Under the pieces are notes generated by a model, which saw nothing but the letters and a program-made list of their open reading frames with translations, did no database searches and had not been told where the DNA came from. Positions 42,946 through 49,352 of a stretch of 49,352 nucleotides of DNA are shown here, piece by piece (within the stretch, counting starts at the first letter, position 1; each line of letters begins with the position of its first letter). Position numbers and translations under genes: made by a program. Origin of the DNA: Oscillospiraceae bacterium (GTDB lineage: Bacteria > Bacillota > Clostridia > Oscillospirales > Oscillospiraceae); contig JAFRDM010000086.1 of NCBI GenBank assembly GCA_017403885.1, forward strand, positions 1 through 49,352, given 5' to 3'.

Positions 42946-43024
42946 GGTCAGCTGTGTGTTAAGCTCTTTTCAGCAAAAGAAACAGCCACCCTTTCGGGTG
43001 ACTGTTTCTTTTGGTGGAGATAAG
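42946..43024. repeat. Palindromic repeat, copy 2, probable left att site
   Basis: Second copy of the hairpin (arms about 42973-42991 and 42996-43013). Positions 43000-43024 are identical to 42835-42859 over 25 bp, ending in the CCA and acceptor end of the tRNA-Ala-like sequence. The tRNA T arm is missing here. The plus-strand flank from 42944 (GAGGTCAGC) again resembles copy 1. Confidence 0.65.
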
Positions 43025-44496
43025 ATTTCCAAATCCGAACCGGGGATGGAGGCGCGTTGAGATAACGCGCACTCCATATCGTTAAAATTTACAGTTTTAG
43101 TCCCGTCCTTGTAGTTTAGCGCGATGACGGCTTTGTCATCGTAGAGGTAGATCGCGTTGACGAAGGTGCCGATCAGCATCTTCTGGTGCTCCAACTTAGC
43201 TGTGTCTAGATACTGAAAACGCTTGAGCCAGAATCGGATGAAATCCTCAGACACCTTGGGCTTGGCCAGCTTCTCCAAAGCAATCTTCTGCTCCAGCTCA
43301 TCCCGCGAGGCTTCCAACTGCTCCAGCCGTTCTTTCGTGGACTTCGTCAGGATTCCCTGCTGGATGGCTTTCAACAGATTATCAATGGCGGTGTTCGTCT
43401 CGCTGAGCTGCTTCTCAAAGGCCGGCAGGCTGAGGCTGTCACGTCCCTGTAAATCCATCACAAGTTCGATGACCGCATCCACAGTACCCGGCTCGTCCAA
43501 GAACTCTCTGATCGCCTGAATAACAGTATCTTCCAGCCACTCCTTCTTCATCGTTTTCTTGGAACAGTCCTTCAGCTTGCGTTTGATCGACGAGCACTTG
43601 TAGTAGTGATACACACCGTTCCGTCCAGTGCCACTCTCGCCGATCATTGGTTCACCACAGTATCCGCAAAACAACTTGCCAGAAAGAATGTATTCATCGT
43701 CCGCCTTGTACCGGGCGGGAGACTTTTTGTTCTTCTCCATTCTGGCTTGTACCCGATCAAACAAGTCCTGCGGAACGATCTGCGGAATACCATCCGGCAC
43801 AAGGATATCCCGGTAGCGGTACTCTCCAAGATAGCGTCGATTGGACAGAATATGCTCTACTCCGCTATATGCAATGGGTTTTCCCCGACTATTCAGGAAA
43901 CCTTGCTCATTCATCCAGTCGCGGATTTCTTTCATAGTTGCTCCGCTGTCATACTTTTTGAACGCTTCCAAGACAAGCGGGGCAGTGAGCGGGTCGAGCT
44001 GAAAAAACTGTTCTTCGTCAATGACATAGCCGATGGTATGTCCGCCGCCATTAAACCTGCACTTGAGGGCGTTCTCTGTCATGCCGCGTACGATTTTCTC
44101 GGAGAGATCCGCCGAGTAGTACTCGGCGAACCCTTCCAAAATGGACTCCATCAGGATGCCTTCGGAACCTTCTGAAATCTTCTCCGTGGCAGAGACTACC
44201 TTGACACTATTCTTTTTGAGAATGGACTTGTAATGAGCGCTGTCATAGCGGTTGCGAGAAAAACGATCCAGTTTCCAGACGAGGACGATATCGAACAAGC
44301 CCTGGGCACTGTCCTTGATCATGTTCTGGAACTCCGGGCGGTTGTCGGTCTTTGCGGAGAAGGCACGGTCAATGTAGTGACGTAGAACTGTATAGCCGTT
44401 CTTCTCAGCGAAGGCCGTACACTCGCGGAGCTGTCCCTCTATGCTCTCTTCACGCTGGTTGTCGGAGGAATAGCGGGCATAGATGACGGCCTTCAT
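42970..44496 (-). CDS. Large serine recombinase (integrase)
   Basis: Site-specific recombinase that would integrate and excise the element, 508 residues. The N-terminal resolvase domain has Ser10 in YARYSSDNQ and DRFSRNRYD; a recombinase domain follows (GYVIDEEQFFQLDP onward), then a zinc ribbon (CGYCG ... CSSIKRKLKDC) and a coiled-coil C-terminal region (about residues 375-430). The last residues (from about LEILSPPKE) are encoded inside the 42970-43024 repeat, so the gene end coincides with the element end. The start overlaps the HTH gene stop as ATGA. Confidence 0.95.
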   Translation of the reverse strand: MKAVIYARYSSDNQREESIEGQLRECTAFAEKNGYTVLRHYIDRAFSAKTDNRPEFQNMIKDSAQGLFDIVLVWKLDRFSRNRYDSAHYKSILKKNSVKVVSATEKISEGSEGILMESILEGFAEYYSADLSEKIVRGMTENALKCRFNGGGHTIGYVIDEEQFFQLDPLTAPLVLEAFKKYDSGATMKEIRDWMNEQGFLNSRGKPIAYSGVEHILSNRRYLGEYRYRDILVPDGIPQIVPQDLFDRVQARMEKNKKSPARYKADDEYILSGKLFCGYCGEPMIGESGTGRNGVYHYYKCSSIKRKLKDCSKKTMKKEWLEDTVIQAIREFLDEPGTVDAVIELVMDLQGRDSLSLPAFEKQLSETNTAIDNLLKAIQQGILTKSTKERLEQLEASRDELEQKIALEKLAKPKVSEDFIRFWLKRFQYLDTAKLEHQKMLIGTFVNAIYLYDDKAVIALNYKDGTKTVNFNDMECALSQRASIPGSDLEILSPPKETVTRKGGCFFC

Positions 44497-44840
44497 TTCT
44501 TTTCCTCCGAAAGCATTTTCACCACTTGCAGGCGCAGCTCCTTGTTCATCTTCGTTCCGGGTTCAAAGCACATCTCCACAAACCGTGCCATTTCCGGGTC
44601 GAGCTTCGGCTTGTATTTGTAATTCTTCCCCTGCGGCTTGTCCGTGCGCCCAAAGATGAAATCCATGGACACATCGAAGTAGTCCGCATACCAAAGCAGC
44701 GTTTCCGGCGTGGGATTGGTAAAACCGGTTTCATAGCGGTTGACGCTGGACTGCGGCACACCGATCAGCTTGGCCAGCTTGTTTTGCGAAAAGCCGTTTT
44801 CCTCCCGCAACTGCTTCAAGCGCTCCCCTAAAATCTTCAT
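44493..44840 (-). CDS. HTH (Cro/CI-type) transcriptional regulator
   Basis: A 115-residue XRE-family repressor. The helix-turn-helix is at residues about 5-60 (LKQLREENGFSQNKLAKLIG then VPQSSVNRYETG). The C-terminal half is short and basic, ending in VVKMLSEEKK. The start at 44840 follows a GGAGGAG. An inverted repeat sits at its own transcription start, consistent with autoregulation. It is directly upstream of the recombinase with a 4-bp overlap, so it probably controls recombinase expression. Confidence 0.92.
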   Translation of the reverse strand: MKILGERLKQLREENGFSQNKLAKLIGVPQSSVNRYETGFTNPTPETLLWYADYFDVSMDFIFGRTDKPQGKNYKYKPKLDPEMARFVEMCFEPGTKMNKELRLQVVKMLSEEKK

Positions 44841-44861
44841 CTGCCTGCATCTCCTCCAACA

Positions 44862-44909
44862 TGACATTCTTCTCAATGTCAAATTAACATAACTTTTGGG
44901 AACTTGCAA
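44862..44909 (-). promoter_or_regulatory. Promoter and operator of the HTH-recombinase operon
   Basis: Minus strand TTGCAA (44904-44909), 17 bp, TAATTT (44881-44886). Just downstream is a perfect inverted repeat TGACATT-6-AATGTCA (44862-44881) over the start point. Confidence 0.7.
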
Positions 44910-44928
44910 GCACTTTCTCTGAAATCTT

Positions 44929-45105
44929 TTACTGCTCATTTTTCTTTTCCTCCTGAGCCTTTCTTGCCTTCCACTCGGCAAACTCTTTTTGACCTTCTTC
45001 ACTCTCGAACAACTCCAGAATATCCGGATAGATACATCGGGCAATCGCTTCGATCTCGTGATCGGGAAGATCGCTGTTGTTGATCAGTTTCTTTTTTCTT
45101 GGCAT
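44929..45105 (-). CDS. Small element protein, 58 residues
   Basis: A 58-residue frame with ATG at 45105 and TAA at 44929, preceded by GGGAG at a good distance. The protein starts basic (PRKKKL), has a PDHEIEAIARCIYPDILELFE middle and a charged helical tail rich in K and E. It lies between the relaxase and the HTH gene, on the same strand. I do not recognise the family; similar short proteins are common next to relaxase genes in such elements. Confidence 0.72.
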   Translation of the reverse strand: MPRKKKLINNSDLPDHEIEAIARCIYPDILELFESEEGQKEFAEWKARKAQEEKKNEQ

Positions 45106-45189
45106 GTTTCTCCCTTCTTCCCTTTATCGTCTCGGTATTTTTGTTTTCTTCTTCTCCTTCGTTTTGACATTTTGGTGATTCACCTGCTT

Positions 45190-46779
45190 TCACAATTCGT
45201 TCTCACGGCTGATGCTGCGAGTTTTCCCTTTCTGCTTCTGCTCATCGACGAGCTGCTGCTTGTCATGCAGCCTGTCAATAAGCGAAGCTTTTTCTTTTGG
45301 TGCCTGCGTTACCGTAGTCTTGGGTTCTTCTTTTTCTTGGGGCATTTCTTCCGGCGGAGAGATGATCGTGAGAATGGTTTTCAGTTCATCCAGATCGACC
45401 TTGACCGCGTCCAGCTGCGGCTTAAGATCAGAGATTTCAGCGGGCAGCTTTTCCAACTCGGCCTTCAAACTGCTAATGGGAACCTTCTTGTCTGGATAGA
45501 GCTTGATCAGCAGACGGAAGGCTTTGTTGTATTCGTCGATCTCCGCCTTGTGCGTCTGATAGAACTTTTCTTTTTTGCTCTTCCAGCCGATCTTGATGTA
45601 TTCGTGATGAATAGGCAGCAGCTGCTCCACAGAATCCCACGCTTTGATCTGAGACTGAATATCCCGCATTCGCTTCTCTTTGTTGTGGATCTGCTTGTCC
45701 AGATCGTCAAACGCAGTCTGCGTTTCATCCAGGTGGTTTTGCAGATCCTCGACCGTGGCGATCTCATGCTCCTGCAAATACACAACGACATGCGAGACCT
45801 TTTGCAGATCAATGACAGTGCCCTTGCGCTGGCCTGAAGCAGACCAATCCTCGCGTTCGGCTTGACGATCATCCATGTACTGCATCAGCAACTCAGGCAA
45901 GGTCGGCTCGCGCATTTCTTCAACGAGCTTGTCTCGTTTTTCAATCAACTCCGCAAGCCAGCTTTTAAGCTCGGCAATCAGTTTCCGAATCGTAAGCAGC
46001 GCGCGGTTCGTTCGCTTGATATCCCGATTGAGATTTCCCATGTTCGTTTCGATCCCATGCTTTTCCATCTGTGTCACCGCGGGGCCGAGATGGATCGTCG
46101 GCGCAAGCTCGATCCCTTGTCGCTCGAAGGAACGGAGATCGACGCGCTCCGTTCTTCCGTTTTGTTCGAGATAGCGATTGGTAACGACTTCCCAACCGTG
46201 CCGCCAGATCTCCGCTTTGTTCTGCTCGTTCCAATCCACCGTGTCCTTCTTATGGCTTTTCCAGTTGCCGGATGGGAGTCGGATGCGGTTTCCGTTTTCG
46301 TCGATGTCATAAACCTTGCGGCTTTTCGGAAGCCACTTCCCTTGCTCATCCATCGCGCGCATCGTCAGCATGATGTGCGCGTGTGGATTCCCATCGCCTT
46401 TGTCGTGAATGGCGAAGTCAACGCACATGCCCTGAGAAGCAAAATGCTCCCGGCAAAAATCCTGCAGCATGGCCGGATATTGGTCAGCTGGGACTTCACG
46501 CGGGAGCGCCAGAACAATGCGTCGGGCGAGCTGGGAGTTCCACTGCTTTTCGATCCTTTCCACTGAGTTCCATAATGTGTTTCTGTCGGAATACTCCGGC
46601 GGGGCGTTTGCCGGAAGCATGATCTCCGAGTAAACAATGCCCTGCTTTTCGGCGTAGGATTTTGTTTTCCGATCGTATTCGGAATACAGCTTTTCGCCGC
46701 TTTGGTACGCAGCTCCTGCCACAGCGGATTGGCCACGACTGCGCTGCGTGATCGTAATGCTGAAGTGTGGACATGGCAC
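45190..46779 (-). CDS. MobA/MobL (MOBQ) relaxase
   Basis: Relaxase that nicks oriT and leads the strand into a recipient cell, using transfer machinery supplied by another element. The 529 residues have a catalytic domain (1-200) with the nucleophile tyrosine near residue 25 (GAAYQSGEKLY) and the metal-binding H125, H133 and H135 (IHDKGDGNPHAHIML). The rest (from about 240) is a long coiled coil with several Glu/Lys heptads and a C-terminal tail. The matching oriT lies just upstream. Confidence 0.95.
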   Translation of the reverse strand: MPCPHFSITITQRSRGQSAVAGAAYQSGEKLYSEYDRKTKSYAEKQGIVYSEIMLPANAPPEYSDRNTLWNSVERIEKQWNSQLARRIVLALPREVPADQYPAMLQDFCREHFASQGMCVDFAIHDKGDGNPHAHIMLTMRAMDEQGKWLPKSRKVYDIDENGNRIRLPSGNWKSHKKDTVDWNEQNKAEIWRHGWEVVTNRYLEQNGRTERVDLRSFERQGIELAPTIHLGPAVTQMEKHGIETNMGNLNRDIKRTNRALLTIRKLIAELKSWLAELIEKRDKLVEEMREPTLPELLMQYMDDRQAEREDWSASGQRKGTVIDLQKVSHVVVYLQEHEIATVEDLQNHLDETQTAFDDLDKQIHNKEKRMRDIQSQIKAWDSVEQLLPIHHEYIKIGWKSKKEKFYQTHKAEIDEYNKAFRLLIKLYPDKKVPISSLKAELEKLPAEISDLKPQLDAVKVDLDELKTILTIISPPEEMPQEKEEPKTTVTQAPKEKASLIDRLHDKQQLVDEQKQKGKTRSISRENEL

Positions 46780-46958
46780 TTTTCAAACCTCCTCTCTTCG
46801 TTTTTTGCAAATGGGTAGCCGCGCAGCGGCGCAGGGAAAGCGCAGCGTTCCCTGTGATGGAGAAAGATTTTTCTCCATCGAGTCTCTGCAAGAGTCCTCG
46901 AAGAGCGCAAAAACACCGGGTGCAAGCCACCCGGTGTATAATTGCGCCCTTGTCTCCG
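46780..46958 (+). other. oriT region of the element
   Basis: Gene-free interval upstream of the relaxase containing three inverted repeats: GCCGC-GCA-GCGGC (about 46818), GATGGAGAAA-TTTCTCCATC (46856-46879) and ACACCGGGTG-CAAGC-CACCCGGTGT (46913-46937). The last is followed by TAATTGCG|CCCT (46939-46950), which matches the TAAGTGCG|CCCT nic core of IncQ/pIP501-type MOBQ origins. Predicted nick is between 46946 and 46947 on the plus strand. Confidence 0.82.
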
Positions 46959-47273
46959 TCAAGGGTTTTCTTTCGCTTTTCTTTCGTTGACTTCTTTTCG
47001 ATGTTCGATCAGAGCTTTCAACTTTTCTTGCGTTTCTTCGCTTTCAAACAGAGACGATAGGAGAATGTAAACATCGGCATCCGTCAGAAGATCCGGTTCA
47101 AGAATGAAGTGCTCGACTAATCCGCCGCGTATGCAAAGTCGATGCGTTCTCTCTTTTCTCGTCAATCGCTGAATCTCGCTTCGCATGATTTTATCCTGCT
47201 GCTCATAATAGCGAATCCGATCTTCTGCTTTTGAAATCTCCTTCTTGACTTTTTCCAAGTCTTCCATGTTCAT
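46959..47273 (-). CDS. DUF3847 mobilization-associated protein
   Basis: A 104-residue helical protein of the DUF3847 group, found next to MOBQ relaxases in Firmicutes elements. It has an N-terminal coiled coil (MEDLEKVKKEISKAEDRIRY) and the signature RLTRKERTHRLCIRGG followed by a leucine-rich helix. It is a candidate relaxosome helper. The ATG at 47273 overlaps the upstream stop and is preceded by GGAGGTG. Confidence 0.86.
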   Translation of the reverse strand: MNMEDLEKVKKEISKAEDRIRYYEQQDKIMRSEIQRLTRKERTHRLCIRGGLVEHFILEPDLLTDADVYILLSSLFESEETQEKLKALIEHRKEVNERKAKENP

Positions 47274-47476
47274 AGCTTCACCTCCCGTCCGGTATGATCT
47301 CGGATCCAAACGATCAAATCCGGTTTGGTTACCAGCTTGCGTCCGCCGATTTTCAAAACGGGGAATCCTTTTTGATTCATCAAGGCATACGCGCCGGATT
47401 TGGAAATAGACAGCGCTTCCGACAAGCGCTTTGCATCCAGTACGTCGGGAAGCTGCTCGAATAACTCTTTACTCAT
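47270..47476 (-). CDS. Excisionase-type helix-turn-helix protein
   Basis: A 68-residue MerR-like/Xis DNA-binding protein. The pattern LPDVLDAKRLSEALSISKSG then AYALMNQKGFPVLKIGGRKL is typical of the excisionase-family HTH, with the wing at the end (PDLIVWIRDHTG). The ATG at 47476 follows AGGAGG at 8 bp. It probably assists excision or controls the mobilization genes behind it. Confidence 0.88.
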   Translation of the reverse strand: MSKELFEQLPDVLDAKRLSEALSISKSGAYALMNQKGFPVLKIGGRKLVTKPDLIVWIRDHTGREVKL

Positions 47477-47515
47477 TGTCAAAACCTCCTCACATCAAAT
47501 TTTTGAGCTAAGAAA

Positions 47516-47548
47516 AACAGCCACCGCAAAAGCGATGACTGTTAACAG
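47516..47548 (-). terminator. Terminator of the sigma-like gene
   Basis: A 12-bp stem with mismatches (47516-47527 with 47532-47543) and TTTTT on the minus strand, about 25 bp after the gene. Confidence 0.75.
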
Positions 47549-47566
47549 GAAGGGTGATTCTGTTTT

Positions 47567-48532
47567 TCAAAAGGTCTCCAGGTAGTTTTGGTATTTCTTC
47601 GAAACGAAATCGTCGTAGAGATCTGTGATCTTCTTTAGCCGCTTGACGACCGCGCTGTGCGATTGGTAACCGACCAGCGGAGCAATCTCCGTTACCGAAT
47701 AGCCGCAGTTTTTCAGTTCCAGGATCTTCATATCCCTCTCGGAAAGCGTGGACGTGAACTCGGAGATGGCTAAATTGTCGAGGATTCTCGTCTCGAATTG
47801 CGCGCGGGGATCGGGAATGTCGAAGATCGAGTCGGCCTCTTCTGCTTTCTCTGCCAGCTCTTCGATCGAAAGCATCTTGCCGACTTTCGTCCGGCTGTGA
47901 TCCCAGGTTCGTGCGAAATCCGCCTTGGCCTGACTGTAGTATTCCGAGTAATCTTCCGGTGTGCGGTTGTTCCAGGCTTCGTCGATCATCGGTTGCCAGT
48001 TCTGCTCTTTGACGATGATCGGTACCAGGTTACCGATCAGATTCCCGAACTGTTTGTAGCTGAAATAGGGCACCTCCATATCCGGCGTCATGTTGAAGAG
48101 CGATTGGAAAGAGAGTCCGTTTGTCTCAAACTTTTGACGCAGATACGGCAGCATCACATAAGCCAATCGCCAGATCGGGAAGTCTCCGGAGTAATTCATA
48201 TCCGTTCCCGGGATTTCACGGTAGCCGCCCTTTTTCTTGTCCGGCACTTCGAAGTATTGCCACACCGCCCACGCGGTGCAGTCCCAGACAAGCTCCAGAA
48301 AAATGTCGTCATTGATGAGCTTGTCGTACTTGTCAGTGCGCAGGACTTCATAAGGACAGCGCGGGAAATCCAGATAAGCTTTTGCTTTGGACACCAACTC
48401 TTCCGGCAGCGCGTAGAACAGCGTCAGCCATGCTTTGTTGCTCGCCAGCGGGATCTCCACGATGTTCCCTCTGTCGACCAGATCTACCAGGATGAATCCT
48501 TTCGGGCCGGGTTGTTTCTTGTTATCTGTCAT
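47567..48532 (-). CDS. Uncharacterised protein with C-terminal sigma-70 region-4-like HTH
   Basis: A 321-residue protein. The first 250 residues match nothing I know; they include many aromatic residues and a KKKGGYREIPGTDMNYSG stretch. The C-terminal 60 residues (about 255-315) look like a sigma region 4 or similar HTH (LSERDMKILELKNCGYSVTE then IAPLVGYQSHSAVVKRLKKI). It could be an element-specific transcription factor. I chose ATG 48532, after GAGGTGATAA. It has its own promoter and terminator. Confidence 0.82.
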   Translation of the reverse strand: MTDNKKQPGPKGFILVDLVDRGNIVEIPLASNKAWLTLFYALPEELVSKAKAYLDFPRCPYEVLRTDKYDKLINDDIFLELVWDCTAWAVWQYFEVPDKKKGGYREIPGTDMNYSGDFPIWRLAYVMLPYLRQKFETNGLSFQSLFNMTPDMEVPYFSYKQFGNLIGNLVPIIVKEQNWQPMIDEAWNNRTPEDYSEYYSQAKADFARTWDHSRTKVGKMLSIEELAEKAEEADSIFDIPDPRAQFETRILDNLAISEFTSTLSERDMKILELKNCGYSVTEIAPLVGYQSHSAVVKRLKKITDLYDDFVSKKYQNYLETF

Positions 48533-48690
48533 TCTTATCACCTCACTTTTTACCCGTTTTCTACCCTTCCACTTAACCATGGCACGAGAACGGGCAAAAT
48601 GTTCCATGTGATTCAAAGTTTTTAGAAAAGTATTCTCCGCACCGTATTTCCCGATGCGAGCAATCTTTCTATGGCTGATGTCATACGAAT

Positions 48691-48719
48691 TATATCATGC
48701 AGCCCAGAGCGGGTAAAGT
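48691..48719 (-). promoter_or_regulatory. Promoter of the sigma-like gene
   Basis: Minus strand TTTACC (48714-48719), 17 bp, TATAAT (48691-48696). The leader to the start codon is about 150 nt and holds no clear structure. Nothing else is seen in 48720-48810. Confidence 0.75.
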
Positions 48720-48813
48720 GCGCATATGTCACCAATTTTTGCGTATGGGATGGAGTGTAGAGACGGCTGCGTTCTCAGCTTGAGTGCTTGTCAAAGCAAA
48801 GAGAAAAAACATC

Positions 48814-48842
48814 TTGCAGTTATCACGATACCGTGATATAAT
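48814..48842 (+). promoter_or_regulatory. Promoter and operator of the DUF4160-DUF2442 pair
   Basis: TTGCAG (48814-48819), 17 bp, TATAAT (48837-48842). The spacer contains a perfect inverted repeat TATCACG-ATAC-CGTGATA (48821-48838) that runs into the -10 box, a good place for a repressor. AAGGAGG at 48857 serves the start. Confidence 0.78.
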
Positions 48843-48872
48843 ATCATTGAAGTTTGAAGGAGGTTTGAGATT

Positions 48873-49127
48873 ATGCCAGTATTGTCAAGATTTTATGGGA
48901 TCATCATTCGTATGTATTTTCAGCAATCAGAGCATAACCCGCCGCACATTCACGCCATTTATGGTGAAGACATGGCCGCGATTTGTATTCAAACAGGGGA
49001 AGTTTTGGAAGGGCACCTTCCCCCGAAAGCATTGGCCATGGTTCAAGAATGGATCTCCATTCACAAAAGTGATCTCCTGCAGATGTGGGAGACTCAGGAG
49101 TTTAAGAACCTTGCCCCTCTGGAATAA
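48873..49127 (+). CDS. DUF4160 domain protein
   Basis: An 84-residue DUF4160 protein. It contains the family hallmark FYGIIIRMYFQQSEHNPPHIHA with the conserved EHNPPHIHA core and the AIYGEDMAAI segment that follows. DUF4160 and DUF2442 genes are commonly found as a pair, in a layout like a toxin-antitoxin system, but no activity is established. The promoter overlaps an inverted repeat, consistent with autoregulation. Confidence 0.9.
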   Translation: MPVLSRFYGIIIRMYFQQSEHNPPHIHAIYGEDMAAICIQTGEVLEGHLPPKALAMVQEWISIHKSDLLQMWETQEFKNLAPLE

Positions 49128-49139
49128 GGAGTTGATCAT

Positions 49140-49322
49140 ATGTTTCACAAGGTAAAAGCAGTAACTGCTTTGCCGGATTACCGCCTGAGTGTACAGTTCG
49201 CTGAAGGCGTAACCAAGCTGTACGATGTAAAACCGCTGTTTGATAAGTGGACGGCTTTCAAAGCACTGCAGGATCACCCTGAACTGTTCACAAGTGTGGA
49301 AGTTGATGTAGGGGGATACTGA
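49140..49322 (+). pseudogene. DUF2442 protein, cut short by an in-frame TGA
   Basis: The 60-codon frame ends ...VDVGGY then TGA (49320-49322). Reading on in the same frame gives IIWNDDLDLS, so the original was VDVGGY-G-IIWNDDLDLS, the normal C-terminal signature of DUF2442, with a glycine GGA changed to TGA. The frame upstream is intact (YRLSVQFAEGVTKLYDVKPL). The distal part lies beyond the window. TGA is a normal stop elsewhere in this genome (xseB, spoIIIAE), so recoding is not expected. It may be a true mutation or a sequence error. Confidence 0.78.
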
Positions 49323-49352
49323 ATCATCTGGAATGATGATCTGGATCTCTCC

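Larger units (their letters stand above)
43000..49352. mobile_element. Integrative mobilizable element (right end not seen)
   Basis: The segment has lower GC than its left neighbour and encodes a serine recombinase, HTH repressor, MOBQ relaxase with oriT, DUF3847 protein, excisionase-like protein and a sigma-like protein. There are no conjugation (type IV secretion) genes, so it is mobilizable rather than self-transmissible. The left edge is the repeat at 43000-43024. No second copy of the 25-bp repeat is found to the right, so the right limit is open and the DUF4160/DUF2442 genes may or may not belong to it. Confidence 0.8.

Noticed and set aside
42701..43060. 119-residue plus-strand frame across both repeats
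   Set aside because: It reads the antisense of the tRNA-Ala remnants (GGDKRDRTA-type peptides) and is a known type of false frame.
46780..46930. Arg-rich frame upstream of the relaxase overlapping the hairpins
   Set aside because: No ribosome site, composition unlike the neighbours, and the DNA is better explained as oriT.
1..49352. CRISPR array or cas genes
   Set aside because: No regularly spaced direct repeats of 25-40 bp and no Cas motifs. The only near repeats are the two palindromes at 42.8-43.0 kb.

Overview
The window is a stretch of GC-rich chromosome from an endospore-forming member of the Clostridia. The evidence is a complete spoIIIA operon (spoIIIAA to spoIIIAH) behind a sigma-E-like promoter, an rnfCDGEAB ferredoxin:NAD+ oxidoreductase operon, an Asp23/Gls24 gene, RqcH, mini-RNase III and a SpoIIIE/FtsK-type translocase. 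I cannot name the genus. Almost everything from 1 to about 42.7 kb looks like vertically inherited core genome. From about 42.8 kb to the right edge the base composition drops and the genes are those of an integrative mobilizable element.

Left part (1-24.2 kb). On the minus strand lie spoIIIAA-AH, then asp23, nusB, xseA, xseB and ispA (cut by the window edge). Next are a plus-strand membrane protein, a YdcF-type protein, a tRNA-Thr(CGU), and the uvrB-polA-rimI-tsaD-radC block. A plus-strand pair (PAP2 phosphatase and a small unknown protein) faces rqcH-mrnC. After that come ftsK/spoIIIE, uppP and a ClpP-like TepA protease.

Middle part (24.2-42.7 kb). The rnf operon is preceded by a four-module flavodiiron-flavin reductase-double rubredoxin fusion. 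A second copy of the small unknown protein follows, then a DUF364-XdhC pair. A hexosamine operon encodes a GlmU-like acyltransferase, NagB and GlmM, and its leader contains a recognisable glmS ribozyme although glmS itself is not there. This suggests a NagB-GlmM-acetyltransferase route to GlcNAc-1-P that is feedback-controlled by GlcN6P, and it is the most interesting observation in the core region. A DUF1015 protein, a membrane-anchored polysaccharide deacetylase with a coiled-coil partner, and an 818-residue adenosine-deaminase-like protein with an extra Rossmann-like C-terminal domain follow.

Right part (42.8-49.35 kb). Two imperfect palindromic repeats carrying tRNA-Ala 3' ends mark the left edge of an element. 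It encodes a large serine recombinase, an HTH repressor with an operator-like inverted repeat, a 58-residue protein, a MOBQ relaxase with a recognisable oriT (hairpin plus an IncQ/pIP501-type nic core), a DUF3847 protein, an excisionase-like protein and a sigma-region-4-like protein. It ends with a DUF4160/DUF2442 pair whose promoter contains an inverted repeat and whose second gene is cut short by an in-frame TGA. The right end of the element is not seen.
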